A DNA stretch of 15,035 nucleotides from an uncultured Muribaculaceae bacterium (lineage in GTDB: Bacteria; Bacteroidota; Bacteroidia; Bacteroidales; Muribaculaceae): the NCBI GenBank assembly GCA_938039795.1, contig CALHWU010000053.1, positions 1 through 15,035 of the forward strand. The letters are read 5' to 3'. The notes under the pieces are model-generated. The model ran no database searches. It was not told the DNA's origin and saw nothing but the letters and a program-made list of their open reading frames with translations. This document shows positions 1-6,558 of the stretch, one piece after another; position 1 is the stretch's first letter, and each line of letters opens with the position of its first letter. The translations under genes and the position numbers were made by a program.

Positions 1-1
1 C

Positions 2-649
2 GACGGCGACGGAGAGACACATACATCGACATACTCACCCTCCAACTCTGTCCAGACGATGGAGATCCATAAACTGACAGGATCTCTTACGCTCTCTACC
101 TCCACTCCTTCGATAATAGGGCTCGGCGTATGGCTCGAATCATTGTCGGGAATATCTGTCGAATGTATGTCAACCCGCGGTTTTTCAGGCCTGTCGCTCG
201 GAAGTCTCAATGTCGGTCTGTGCCGACAGATGGACGATCTGCTCGGATATGATCTCATAATATTGGAATTCGGACTCAATGCGATGTCGGCTTCCCAGAC
301 CGACTATTCAGTATATTCCAGAGAGATGGTAAAAGTAATACGCCATCTGCGTGAGTGTTACCCCTCGGCCTCAATCCTCCTTATGGGAGTGGGCGACCGG
401 GGGCAGAAAAAAAACGGAGAGGTGCATTCGATGGCCACAATAGGAAATATGATTTCAGCCCAACGCGATGCCGCACGTCAGGCCGGATGTCTTTTCTGGG
501 ACATAAGAGAGGCACAAGGCGGCTATGATGCGGTTGTGGAGTGGAGCCGCAAGGGACTGATAGGGAAAGATTATACGCATATGTCGCACAAAGGCGGAAA
601 AGTGCTTGCCGAGGAATTTTATAATGCTCTTATGTTATTATTGCAATGA
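2..649 (+). CDS. SGNH/GDSL-family hydrolase or acetyltransferase-like protein, 5'-truncated by the window edge
   Basis: The reading frame is open to the left edge with no stop, so the ATG at 59 is probably internal and the true N-terminus, with any signal peptide and the nucleophile-Ser block, lies outside. What remains looks like the C-terminal half of an SGNH fold: a block-III-like FGLNAM stretch (Gly and Asn, near 290) and a D-x-x-H block V (DYTH, codons 569-580) supplying the catalytic Asp/His. The CMSTRGFSG segment aligns by position with the block-II region of the next gene, so the two look like distant paralogues. Its stop overlaps the next start by 4 nt (ATGA, 646-649), pointing to translational coupling. 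With the following SGNH and MBOAT genes it probably takes part in periplasmic transfer or removal of acetyl groups on a glycan. The family call is fairly safe; the substrate is unknown. Confidence 0.75.
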   Translation, partial: DGDGETHTSTYSPSNSVQTMEIHKLTGSLTLSTSTPSIIGLGVWLESLSGISVECMSTRGFSGLSLGSLNVGLCRQMDDLLGYDLIILEFGLNAMSASQTDYSVYSREMVKVIRHLRECYPSASILLMGVGDRGQKKNGEVHSMATIGNMISAQRDAARQAGCLFWDIREAQGGYDAVVEWSRKGLIGKDYTHMSHKGGKVLAEEFYNALMLLLQ

Positions 650-1956
650 AATACACACAAATAATATTATTTTTGCTGATTATGACAGCTCCGGTGGATA
701 CGGCAGCACAGATAGCGGCTGAATCCGACACCATAGCGGAGGAGATCATCGACCTGCAGACTGAAATGAGGGAGAATCCCACGATCGAAGATCAGCAACT
801 TGATGCTCCCTATGCCGGACGTATACCATCCTTCATTCACCGTGCACGAAATATCATAATTACCAATGGCGAGGATTTCTCCTCGTTACGACATAAACTG
901 AAATCCCCGGGTAGCCGCGTAGACATTCTGCATATCGGCGACAGCCATGTGCAGGCGGAGTTTTCCACTCAGGTGACACGCGACATGTTGCAGTTTGTTT
1001 ATGGTGACGGAGGACGCGGATTGGTTTCGCCGCTGAAACTCGCCTCAACCAATTCCCCCTCGGACTACAGAGTGGAGAGCACATCATCGTGGACAGCGTC
1101 AAGAGTGATAAAAGCAGGCACCGGAAATGACATGGGATTCAACGGACTTGCATTGAAACTGCGTGGGTCGAGTGGAAATCTGACATTTACCACTCGCGAC
1201 GATGAAGAGACATTCGATCCTTTTTCTGAGATAATAATGCTTGGCAAAGGGAAGATCGACATATCGGGAGTCACGGATTCCGACAATAGTTCTATACCGT
1301 TTGAATCTGTTTCCGACGGCAACACCACTCGGATAGTCCTTGCGAGAAGCGTCAATTCAGCCACAGTGAGATTCTCAACCTTAGGAGGTTATACTTTTTC
1401 GGGCGCATATCTTTCGGGACAGAGGCCGGGATTGACATATAGTGTGATTGGCAATAATGGAGCGACTTTTTCCACTTACAATTCCATCGCCTCTTTCCCC
1501 TCCGGAGTAGCCGCTCTGTCACCTGACCTGGTCATAGTATCGCTCGGCACAAACGAAGCATTCGGACGTCTCGACCGTTCTTCCTTGCGTGGGTCACTTG
1601 GTGCGATGATCGACAATATCCGCAAGAAGATGCCCGAGGTGCCGATTATACTGGTCACGCCGATGGAATGCCAGCGCCGCGGATATGTAAGACGTAAAGG
1701 ACGTCGACGCCGTACATCATACTCTGTCAACTCCAACATCGCTGCCTACCGCAATGAGATAATGGACTTCGGCAGGCTGCATAATATCGCCGTCTATGAT
1801 CTTTATGATGTCGCAGGTGGCAACGGTTCCTCAAACAGATGGCTGACTGCCGGACTGATGGGTAACGACAGAGTGCATCTTACAGCATCGGGGTACAGAT
1901 TGCAAGGTATGCTGCTTTACGAGGCCCTGTTAAATCTATTTGAATTAAAACAGTAA
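646..1956 (+). CDS. Secreted SGNH/GDSL hydrolase-type protein, probable glycan O-acetyltransferase/esterase
   Basis: A 436-residue protein with an N-terminal signal peptide: a hydrophobic run at residues 6-15 followed by a small-residue stretch ending near residue 21, so it should be periplasmic or outer-membrane facing. All SGNH blocks are visible: GDSH with nucleophile Ser100 (HIGDSHVQAEF), an IGNNGA block II, the GTNE block III at 301-304, and DRVH at 408-411 giving the Asp/His pair. About 170 residues lie between blocks I and II, far more than in a minimal SGNH domain, and probably form an inserted beta-rich domain. Residues 343-356 are strongly basic (ten Arg/Lys in fourteen). The start overlaps the upstream SGNH gene by 4 nt and the MBOAT gene follows after 13 nt, so this is one operon. 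By analogy with AlgJ/AlgX-AlgI and PatB-PatA systems it probably moves acetyl groups delivered by the MBOAT protein. The substrate cannot be read from sequence. Confidence 0.85.
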   Translation: MKYTQIILFLLIMTAPVDTAAQIAAESDTIAEEIIDLQTEMRENPTIEDQQLDAPYAGRIPSFIHRARNIIITNGEDFSSLRHKLKSPGSRVDILHIGDSHVQAEFSTQVTRDMLQFVYGDGGRGLVSPLKLASTNSPSDYRVESTSSWTASRVIKAGTGNDMGFNGLALKLRGSSGNLTFTTRDDEETFDPFSEIIMLGKGKIDISGVTDSDNSSIPFESVSDGNTTRIVLARSVNSATVRFSTLGGYTFSGAYLSGQRPGLTYSVIGNNGATFSTYNSIASFPSGVAALSPDLVIVSLGTNEAFGRLDRSSLRGSLGAMIDNIRKKMPEVPIILVTPMECQRRGYVRRKGRRRRTSYSVNSNIAAYRNEIMDFGRLHNIAVYDLYDVAGGNGSSNRWLTAGLMGNDRVHLTASGYRLQGMLLYEALLNLFELKQ

Positions 1957-1969
1957 TTATCTGACTGAA

Positions 1970-3484
1970 ATGTCAAACGTTTTTCTTCATTTACCTGATA
2001 TGGAACGGTATATGCCTGAAATAGATCCGGCCAGACTGGCCGAGGTGTTGCGCTTTGACGCCGGCAACCCGTTGCTGTTCAATACCGGGCTTTTCCTGCT
2101 TCTTTTCACCGCTTTTATCGGTATATATGCTTTGCTGAGCCGCTTCAAGTATGTGAAGATGATCTTTGTAATACTGTTCTCGCTGTATTTCTATTATAAA
2201 TCGTCGGCCGAATGCTGCTTCATATTGCTGGGAGTATGCGTCTTCGACTATGTTCTGGGCATCTGGCTCGGATCGGCGAAGAAAGAATGGATCAGAAAAA
2301 CGTGTGTGCTTATCAATTTGTTGGTAAATCTTGGCATGCTCGCCTATTTCAAGTATTTCAATCTGCTCGCCCAGACAGTGGCCGACTTCGCCGACAAGGA
2401 GTTTGACGCACTCGATATCATTCTGCCCGCGGGAATATCATTCTTCACGTTCAGATCGATCAGCTATATTGTCGACATCTATCGCCGTCAGATCGAGCCG
2501 TGCCGTGATTTCCTCGCCTATACGTTCTATCTGACATTTTTCCCGCCGCTGCTGGCCGGACCTGTGGTCAGGGCTAAGGACATGCTGCCGCAGGTTCATG
2601 CCAATCCGAGGGCCACACGATCCATGATGGCCGAAGGACTGTTTCTGATCATGTGCGGCCTCGTGAAGAAGATTGTCGTTGCCGACTATCTGAGTCAGAA
2701 TTTCGTCGACCGTGTGTTCGACAGTCCGTCGCTTTTCAGCGGTTTCGAGAACATGCTGGCCGTCTACGGCTTCTCGATTCAGCTCTATTGCGATTTTTCA
2801 GGCTACAGCGATATGGCCATAGGCATAGCGCTGCTGCTCGGATATAATTTTCTCGACAACTTCCGTTCTCCGTTCAAATCGCAGAATCCCTCGGAATTCT
2901 GGCGCCGCTGGCATATATCGCTGTCGTCGTGGCTCCGCGATTACCTCTACATACCGTTGGGAGGCAACCGCTGCTCACGCTTCAGGAAAAATGCCAATCT
3001 GATGACCACCATGGTGCTCGGCGGCCTGTGGCATGGCGCCTCATGGATGTATATGATATGGGGCGGACTGCACGGATCGTTTCTTATAGCCCACAAAGAG
3101 ATCAAGAAAGCCTTGCCACCAAGGCGCCCGACATGGTGGCGTAAGGCGTTCAACGTGTTTATCACATTCAATCTCGTGGCATTCGCATTCATGTTTTTCC
3201 GTGCGCGCTCCATGGAGTCGGTCGGCGATATGCTTGGCCAGATATTCGGTGATTTCCATCTGTCGGTCGCTCCGGCCTTTATCAGCGGTTATCTGGCGAT
3301 AGTGCTGGTCATGGCGGGAGCCTTCCTGATGCATTTCGCTCCCGAGAGCTGGACCCGTTCACTGAAGGGTTTATATGCACGAATGCCTCTCGTCATACAG
3401 GCAGTAGTGCTGGCGATAGTCATACTGATAATCATCCAGGTAAGAGGCTCCGATATAGTCCCTTTCATTTACCTGCAGTACTGA
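1970..3484 (+). CDS. MBOAT-family membrane O-acyltransferase (AlgI/PatA-like)
   Basis: A polytopic membrane protein of 504 residues in the AlgI/DltB/PatA branch of the MBOAT superfamily, which carries acyl (usually acetyl) groups across the inner membrane for modifying a periplasmic or exported polymer. Hydrophobic segments occur near residues 35-56, 62-77, 82-100, 111-130 and 185-200, with several more in the C-terminal third. Family signatures are LPAGISFFTF (152-161), a YSDMAIG segment, FWRRWHIS with His315, and GGLWHGASW with His355, the presumed catalytic His. The length is typical. It follows the SGNH gene by 13 nt on the same strand, matching the usual pairing of an MBOAT protein with SGNH partners that finish the transfer outside the membrane. 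The target could be capsule, exopolysaccharide, O-antigen or peptidoglycan; nothing here decides which. Its stop lies 10 nt from the convergent nrdG stop. Confidence 0.92.
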   Translation: MSNVFLHLPDMERYMPEIDPARLAEVLRFDAGNPLLFNTGLFLLLFTAFIGIYALLSRFKYVKMIFVILFSLYFYYKSSAECCFILLGVCVFDYVLGIWLGSAKKEWIRKTCVLINLLVNLGMLAYFKYFNLLAQTVADFADKEFDALDIILPAGISFFTFRSISYIVDIYRRQIEPCRDFLAYTFYLTFFPPLLAGPVVRAKDMLPQVHANPRATRSMMAEGLFLIMCGLVKKIVVADYLSQNFVDRVFDSPSLFSGFENMLAVYGFSIQLYCDFSGYSDMAIGIALLLGYNFLDNFRSPFKSQNPSEFWRRWHISLSSWLRDYLYIPLGGNRCSRFRKNANLMTTMVLGGLWHGASWMYMIWGGLHGSFLIAHKEIKKALPPRRPTWWRKAFNVFITFNLVAFAFMFFRARSMESVGDMLGQIFGDFHLSVAPAFISGYLAIVLVMAGAFLMHFAPESWTRSLKGLYARMPLVIQAVVLAIVILIIIQVRGSDIVPFIYLQY

Positions 3485-3494
3485 CAGCATTTCA

Positions 3495-3977
3495 TCAGAA
3501 TCCGGAACGCCACTCGACAATCTTGCCGGGGCGGGAGAGGGCGACATCGATCAGGCGCTGGTTGGCGGAACCTCTGAAAAGAAGGGATATATCGCGCTGA
3601 CTTTCGACAAACGGCCCGTCGACCACCACATCGACCGTCTGCACGAGATCTTTTGCCGCGGGAATCTCCATTAGTTCTTCGTAACGGAAGCCAGTATATA
3701 GCCATATATTGCGGCCACGACGCTTAAGTTCACGACAGAAATGCGCCACTGCCTCGGCCTGATAGACAGGATCGCCTCCGGTCAGCGTGACGTCGGCATC
3801 AGCCATTTCCACCACTTCAAGCAGTTCGGCTTCCGACATTTCCCGGCCAGCATCCATCGGCCATGACTGAGGGTTATGACACCCGGGGCATTCATGACGG
3901 CATCCGGCAAAATAGATGGCGGTCCGGAGTCCCGGACCGTCCACCGATGTTCCTTCGATTATGTCAATTACTCTCAT
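3495..3977 (-). CDS. nrdG: Anaerobic ribonucleoside-triphosphate reductase activating protein
   Basis: A 160-residue radical-SAM activase that reductively cleaves S-adenosylmethionine to place the glycyl radical on NrdD. The N-terminal part contains the [4Fe-4S]-binding C-x3-C-x2-C motif (Cys26, Cys30, Cys33, in GCRHECPGC) and a downstream LTGGDP segment, the Gly-rich SAM-binding motif. The length matches the compact NrdG family. The frame is open well upstream, but that extension lies inside nrdD and does not resemble NrdG. The start at 3977, giving MRVIDIIEG, matches the family and overlaps the nrdD stop as ATGA (3974-3977), so translation is probably coupled. It is encoded directly after its substrate enzyme. 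No hairpin terminator is visible in the 10 nt before the convergent MBOAT stop. Confidence 0.95.
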   Translation of the reverse strand: MRVIDIIEGTSVDGPGLRTAIYFAGCRHECPGCHNPQSWPMDAGREMSEAELLEVVEMADADVTLTGGDPVYQAEAVAHFCRELKRRGRNIWLYTGFRYEELMEIPAAKDLVQTVDVVVDGPFVESQRDISLLFRGSANQRLIDVALSRPGKIVEWRSGF

Positions 3978-6181
3978 TTGTGCACTACACGATCGTTGAG
4001 TTCGGCAAGCTTTGCATTGTTCCAGCGGTCGGTCGTGCCGACGAGGTATCCTGTGATACGCTGAAGCCTGTCGATGTTCTTGCTTCCGCATTTGGGACAT
4101 GTCGTCAGGCCGTCCTGCGCATCCTCGTAGCCGCAGTCCATGCACCGGTTGCGGTTGTGGTTGACGGAGCAATAGCCGATATTATAACGGTCCATCATAT
4201 CCACGATATCGGATATCGCCTGGGGATTGTGCGTGGCGTCGCCGTCGATCTCCACGTAGAAGATATGACCGCCGCCGGTCAGTTCATGATACGGAGCTTC
4301 GATCTGGGCCTTGTGGCGTGGCGAGCATTTGTAGTAGACGGGTACGTGATTGGAGTTGGTGTAGTAGATCTTGTCAGTCACGCCGGGTATTATGCCGAAG
4401 CTTTTGCGATCCTTTGACGTGAATTTGCCTGAAAGTCCCTCAGCCGGCGTAGCGAGCACGGAGAAATTGTGCTGATATTTTTCGGAGAACTCGTTCACCC
4501 GGCTGCGCATGTGGCTGACGATCCGCAGACCAAGCGCCTGTGCTTCCTCGCTCTCTCCATGATGCTTGCCGATCAGGGCTACGAGACATTCGGCCAGTCC
4601 GATGAATCCGATACCGAGAGTGCCTTGATTGATGACGCTATCAATGGTCTGACCGCCGGTGAGATTCTCGCTGCCGTTCCACAGCCGTGACATAAGCAGC
4701 GGGAACTGCTTGGCCAAAGCGGTCTTCTGGAAATCGAAACGGTCGCAAAGCTGACGGGCTGTGATGTCAAGCACGTCGTCAAGCTTCTGCATGAACCGGT
4801 CGATGCGTTCCTCTTTGTCCCTGATCATCATGCATTCGATAGCTATACGCACGATATTGATGGTGGAAAAACTCAGATTGCCACGTCCGATGGATGTCTT
4901 TTCACCATAGCGGTTCTCGAACACGCGCGTGCGGCATCCCATCGTGGCGACCTCGTATTTATATCGTTCGGGGTCGTTGGCGTCCCATTTCTCGTGCTGA
5001 TTATAAGTGGCATCAAGATTCACGAAGTTGGGGAAGAACCGCCTGGCGGTCACCTTGCAGGCAAGTTTATAGAGATCGTAGTTGCGGTCGCCGGGAAGAT
5101 AGCTCACGCCACGTTTTTTCTTCCATATCTGTATGGGGAATATGGCTGTCGCTCCATTGCCGACACCCTCGTAAGTGGATATAAGCAACTCACGTATTAC
5201 GCAACGTCCTTCGGCCGAAGTATCAGTGCCGTAGTTGATGGAGCTGAACACGACCTGGTTGCCGCCACGCGAGTGGATAGTGTTCATATTGTGTATGAAT
5301 GCTTCCATAGCCTGATGTACCCGCTCCACCGTGCGGTTGATGGCGTGCTGTTTGAGTCGTTCGTCGCCATCAAGCCCGTCGAGAGACTTTGTCAGGAAAT
5401 CGTCGATCTCCGCGTTATATAAATGGCTGAGATCGTTTCCGGTGAGACTTTCGAGTGTCTTGAGCTCTTCGATATACGAACTGCGCACATATGGAGCGAG
5501 ATAGAAATCAAATGCCGGAATGGCCTGGCCGCCGTGCATCTCGTTCTGGGCAGTCTCAAGCGATATGCAGGCTATGATGCTTGCAGTCTCGATGCGCTTG
5601 GCCGGACGTGACTCTCCATGGCCCGCGCAGAAACCATATTTCAATATACGGTCGAGGGGATGCTGGACGCATGTGAGGCTCTTGGTCGGATAATAATCCT
5701 TGTCGTGGATATGCAGATAGCCGTTCTTCACAGCTTCACGGGCTTCCTGCGACAGCAGATAGTCATCGACAAACGGTTTGGTGGTCTCGCTGGCGAACTT
5801 CATCATCATGCCGGCAGGGGAGTCGGTATTCATGTTGGCGTTCTCGCGGGTGATGTCATTGCTCTTGGCCTCTATGATCTCCAGGAACATATCGCGGGTC
5901 TTCGCACGGCGGGCGATGCTGCGTTGATCGCGATAGGCTATATAGCGCTTGGCCACCTCCTTGCGGGGGCTTTTCATCAGTTCGATCTCCACACGGTCTT
6001 GTATCTCCTCGACAGTCATACGCTCGTTGCCGGTCACTCCGATACGGTCAACGATTTTATGGATGAGAGTTTCGTCTTCCCCCATTTCGGTCTGCAGCAT
6101 AGCCTTACGGATGGCTGCTTTGATTTTTTCCTCGTTATAGCCTACGACACGGCCGTCGCGTTTGACCACGATCTGTATCAT
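3974..6181 (-). CDS. nrdD: Anaerobic (class III) ribonucleoside-triphosphate reductase
   Basis: The 735-residue oxygen-sensitive enzyme that reduces ribonucleoside triphosphates to deoxynucleotides with a glycyl radical. In order: an N-terminal ATP-cone (about residues 1-95, opening with VVKRDGRVV) for allosteric dATP/ATP control; the ten-stranded barrel core; an MGCRTR segment whose Cys416 is the likely thiyl-radical cysteine; a C-terminal zinc site from Cys680, Cys683, Cys695 and Cys698 (CMDC and CPKC); and the glycyl-radical motif RITGYLV with Gly711, 24 residues from the end. The frame stays open upstream to 6364, but that 61-residue extension is low-complexity, crosses a promoter-like element and is absent from the family. 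The start giving MIQIVVKRDG at 6181 is therefore chosen. No clear Shine-Dalgarno sequence precedes it, as is common in Bacteroidetes. nrdG follows with a 4-nt overlap. Confidence 0.96.
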   Translation of the reverse strand: MIQIVVKRDGRVVGYNEEKIKAAIRKAMLQTEMGEDETLIHKIVDRIGVTGNERMTVEEIQDRVEIELMKSPRKEVAKRYIAYRDQRSIARRAKTRDMFLEIIEAKSNDITRENANMNTDSPAGMMMKFASETTKPFVDDYLLSQEAREAVKNGYLHIHDKDYYPTKSLTCVQHPLDRILKYGFCAGHGESRPAKRIETASIIACISLETAQNEMHGGQAIPAFDFYLAPYVRSSYIEELKTLESLTGNDLSHLYNAEIDDFLTKSLDGLDGDERLKQHAINRTVERVHQAMEAFIHNMNTIHSRGGNQVVFSSINYGTDTSAEGRCVIRELLISTYEGVGNGATAIFPIQIWKKKRGVSYLPGDRNYDLYKLACKVTARRFFPNFVNLDATYNQHEKWDANDPERYKYEVATMGCRTRVFENRYGEKTSIGRGNLSFSTINIVRIAIECMMIRDKEERIDRFMQKLDDVLDITARQLCDRFDFQKTALAKQFPLLMSRLWNGSENLTGGQTIDSVINQGTLGIGFIGLAECLVALIGKHHGESEEAQALGLRIVSHMRSRVNEFSEKYQHNFSVLATPAEGLSGKFTSKDRKSFGIIPGVTDKIYYTNSNHVPVYYKCSPRHKAQIEAPYHELTGGGHIFYVEIDGDATHNPQAISDIVDMMDRYNIGYCSVNHNRNRCMDCGYEDAQDGLTTCPKCGSKNIDRLQRITGYLVGTTDRWNNAKLAELNDRVVHK

Positions 6182-6213
6182 TCGTTTTTCAGTTTTGGTT
6201 TTAGTTGATGCCG

Positions 6214-6245
6214 CAAAGTTATTCAATCTCATCAAAACGGGCAAG
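6214..6245 (-). promoter_or_regulatory. Bacteroidetes-type promoter for nrdDG
   Basis: On the minus strand there is a perfect -7 box TAACTTTG (consensus TAnnTTTG; plus-strand 6214-6221). A CTTG -33 box (consensus TTTG; 6242-6245) lies exactly 20 nt upstream, within the usual 19-21 nt spacing. Transcription would start near 6208, leaving a leader of about 27 nt before the nrdD ATG at 6181. Confidence 0.65.
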
Positions 6246-6268
6246 ATTTGCCGTCCGAAAATTCCGAC

Positions 6269-6291
6269 AATATCCAGTTTTGGAAAACTTT
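6269..6291 (-). promoter_or_regulatory. Promoter-proximal copy of a 23-bp direct repeat, candidate operator
   Basis: This copy shares 21 of 23 positions with 6334-6356, including the 15-mer GTTTTGGAAAACTTT (6277-6291), which contains the inverted repeat GTTTT-GG-AAAAC. It sits about 60-85 nt upstream of the inferred nrdD transcription start, a position typical of activator sites. No known regulator motif is matched with confidence. Confidence 0.55.
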
Positions 6292-6333
6292 TTAGATCTG
6301 TGAAAATGATAATCACTTGTAAATCAATGGTAA

Positions 6334-6356
6334 AATATTCCGTTTTGGAAAACTTT
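6334..6356 (-). promoter_or_regulatory. Promoter-distal copy of the 23-bp direct repeat, candidate operator
   Basis: It differs from 6269-6291 only at its sixth and eighth bases, and the two start 65 nt apart, about six helical turns. The first nine bases, AATATTCCG, recur at 6398-6406, a further 64 nt away, without the GTTTTGGAAAAC core. The regular spacing suggests either sites on one face of the helix or an old tandem duplication whose intervening sequence has diverged. Confidence 0.55.
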
Positions 6357-6358
6357 AG

Positions 6359-6381
6359 CAACAATACACGTACAATTGTTG
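6359..6381. repeat. Inverted repeat with 7-bp arms
   Basis: CAACAAT (6359-6365) and ATTGTTG (6375-6381) are perfect complements around a 9-nt spacer. It lies just beyond the distal 23-bp element. It could be a dyad operator or chance in AT-rich DNA. Confidence 0.35.
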
Positions 6382-6443
6382 ACTAAATATATACATCAAT
6401 ATTCCGGTCGCGAAGAGTAATACAATCGGCGGACACTGATGTT

Positions 6444-6464
6444 ATAAGGCCCCGGCTCCCTTAT
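6444..6464. repeat. Short hairpin, ATAAGG/CCTTAT, followed by T residues
   Basis: A 6-bp stem with a 9-nt C-rich loop, followed on the plus strand by TTT. It resembles a weak terminator, but no plus-strand gene ends here, so it may be a structural or operator element of the divergent region. Confidence 0.3.
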
Positions 6465-6527
6465 TTTCAATCAACACACGTCAATCATATCTATCAGTAT
6501 AACGGCTACAATATCATCAAAAATTAG

Positions 6528-6535
6528 TAATTTTG
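6528..6535 (+). promoter_or_regulatory. Candidate -7 box for the menDBCE operon
   Basis: TAATTTTG matches TAnnTTTG perfectly and lies 23 nt before the menD ATG. No TTTG -33 box is present at 19-21 nt upstream, so the promoter would be weak, activator-dependent or misassigned. Confidence 0.4.
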
Positions 6536-6558
6536 TCTGACTAAAATGACAGACAGAT

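Larger units (their letters stand above)
6182..6558. promoter_or_regulatory. Divergent intergenic region between nrdD and menD
   Basis: This 377-nt AT-rich stretch is the only long gap without a gene. It contains, left to right, a well-formed promoter for nrdDG (6214-6245), two near-identical 23-bp elements (6269-6291 and 6334-6356), an inverted repeat (6359-6381), a 9-nt partial third copy of the element (6398-6406), a short hairpin (6444-6464) and a -7 box for menD (6528-6535). The open frames crossing it on either strand have no family resemblance, so I regard it as regulatory. Confidence 0.8.

Noticed and set aside
59..61. ATG at 59 as the true start of the first SGNH gene
   Set aside because: The frame is open to the window edge and an SGNH domain starting here would lack its nucleophile block, so the gene is truncated by the window.
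3474..3500. A bidirectional terminator between the MBOAT gene and nrdG
   Set aside because: Only a 4-bp CTGA/TCAG match is visible, with no T-tract; too weak to call.
3978..4172. An extended NrdG beginning at 4172 inside nrdD
   Set aside because: The extra 65 residues are an out-of-frame reading of the NrdD C-terminus; the ATGA overlap start at 3977 matches NrdG.
5618..6208. A 196-residue plus-strand open frame antisense to nrdD
   Set aside because: It is a shadow of the conserved nrdD coding sequence, with no recognisable domain or start context.
6334..6356. NrdR box for the repeated element upstream of nrdD
   Set aside because: The sequence does not resemble the NrdR consensus (CwAtATaTwG core) despite the paired arrangement.
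6182..6364. A 61-residue N-terminal extension of NrdD starting at 6364
   Set aside because: It is translated from AT-rich DNA containing the nrdD promoter and one repeated element, lacks family similarity, and the internal start at 6181 gives the standard ATP-cone beginning.
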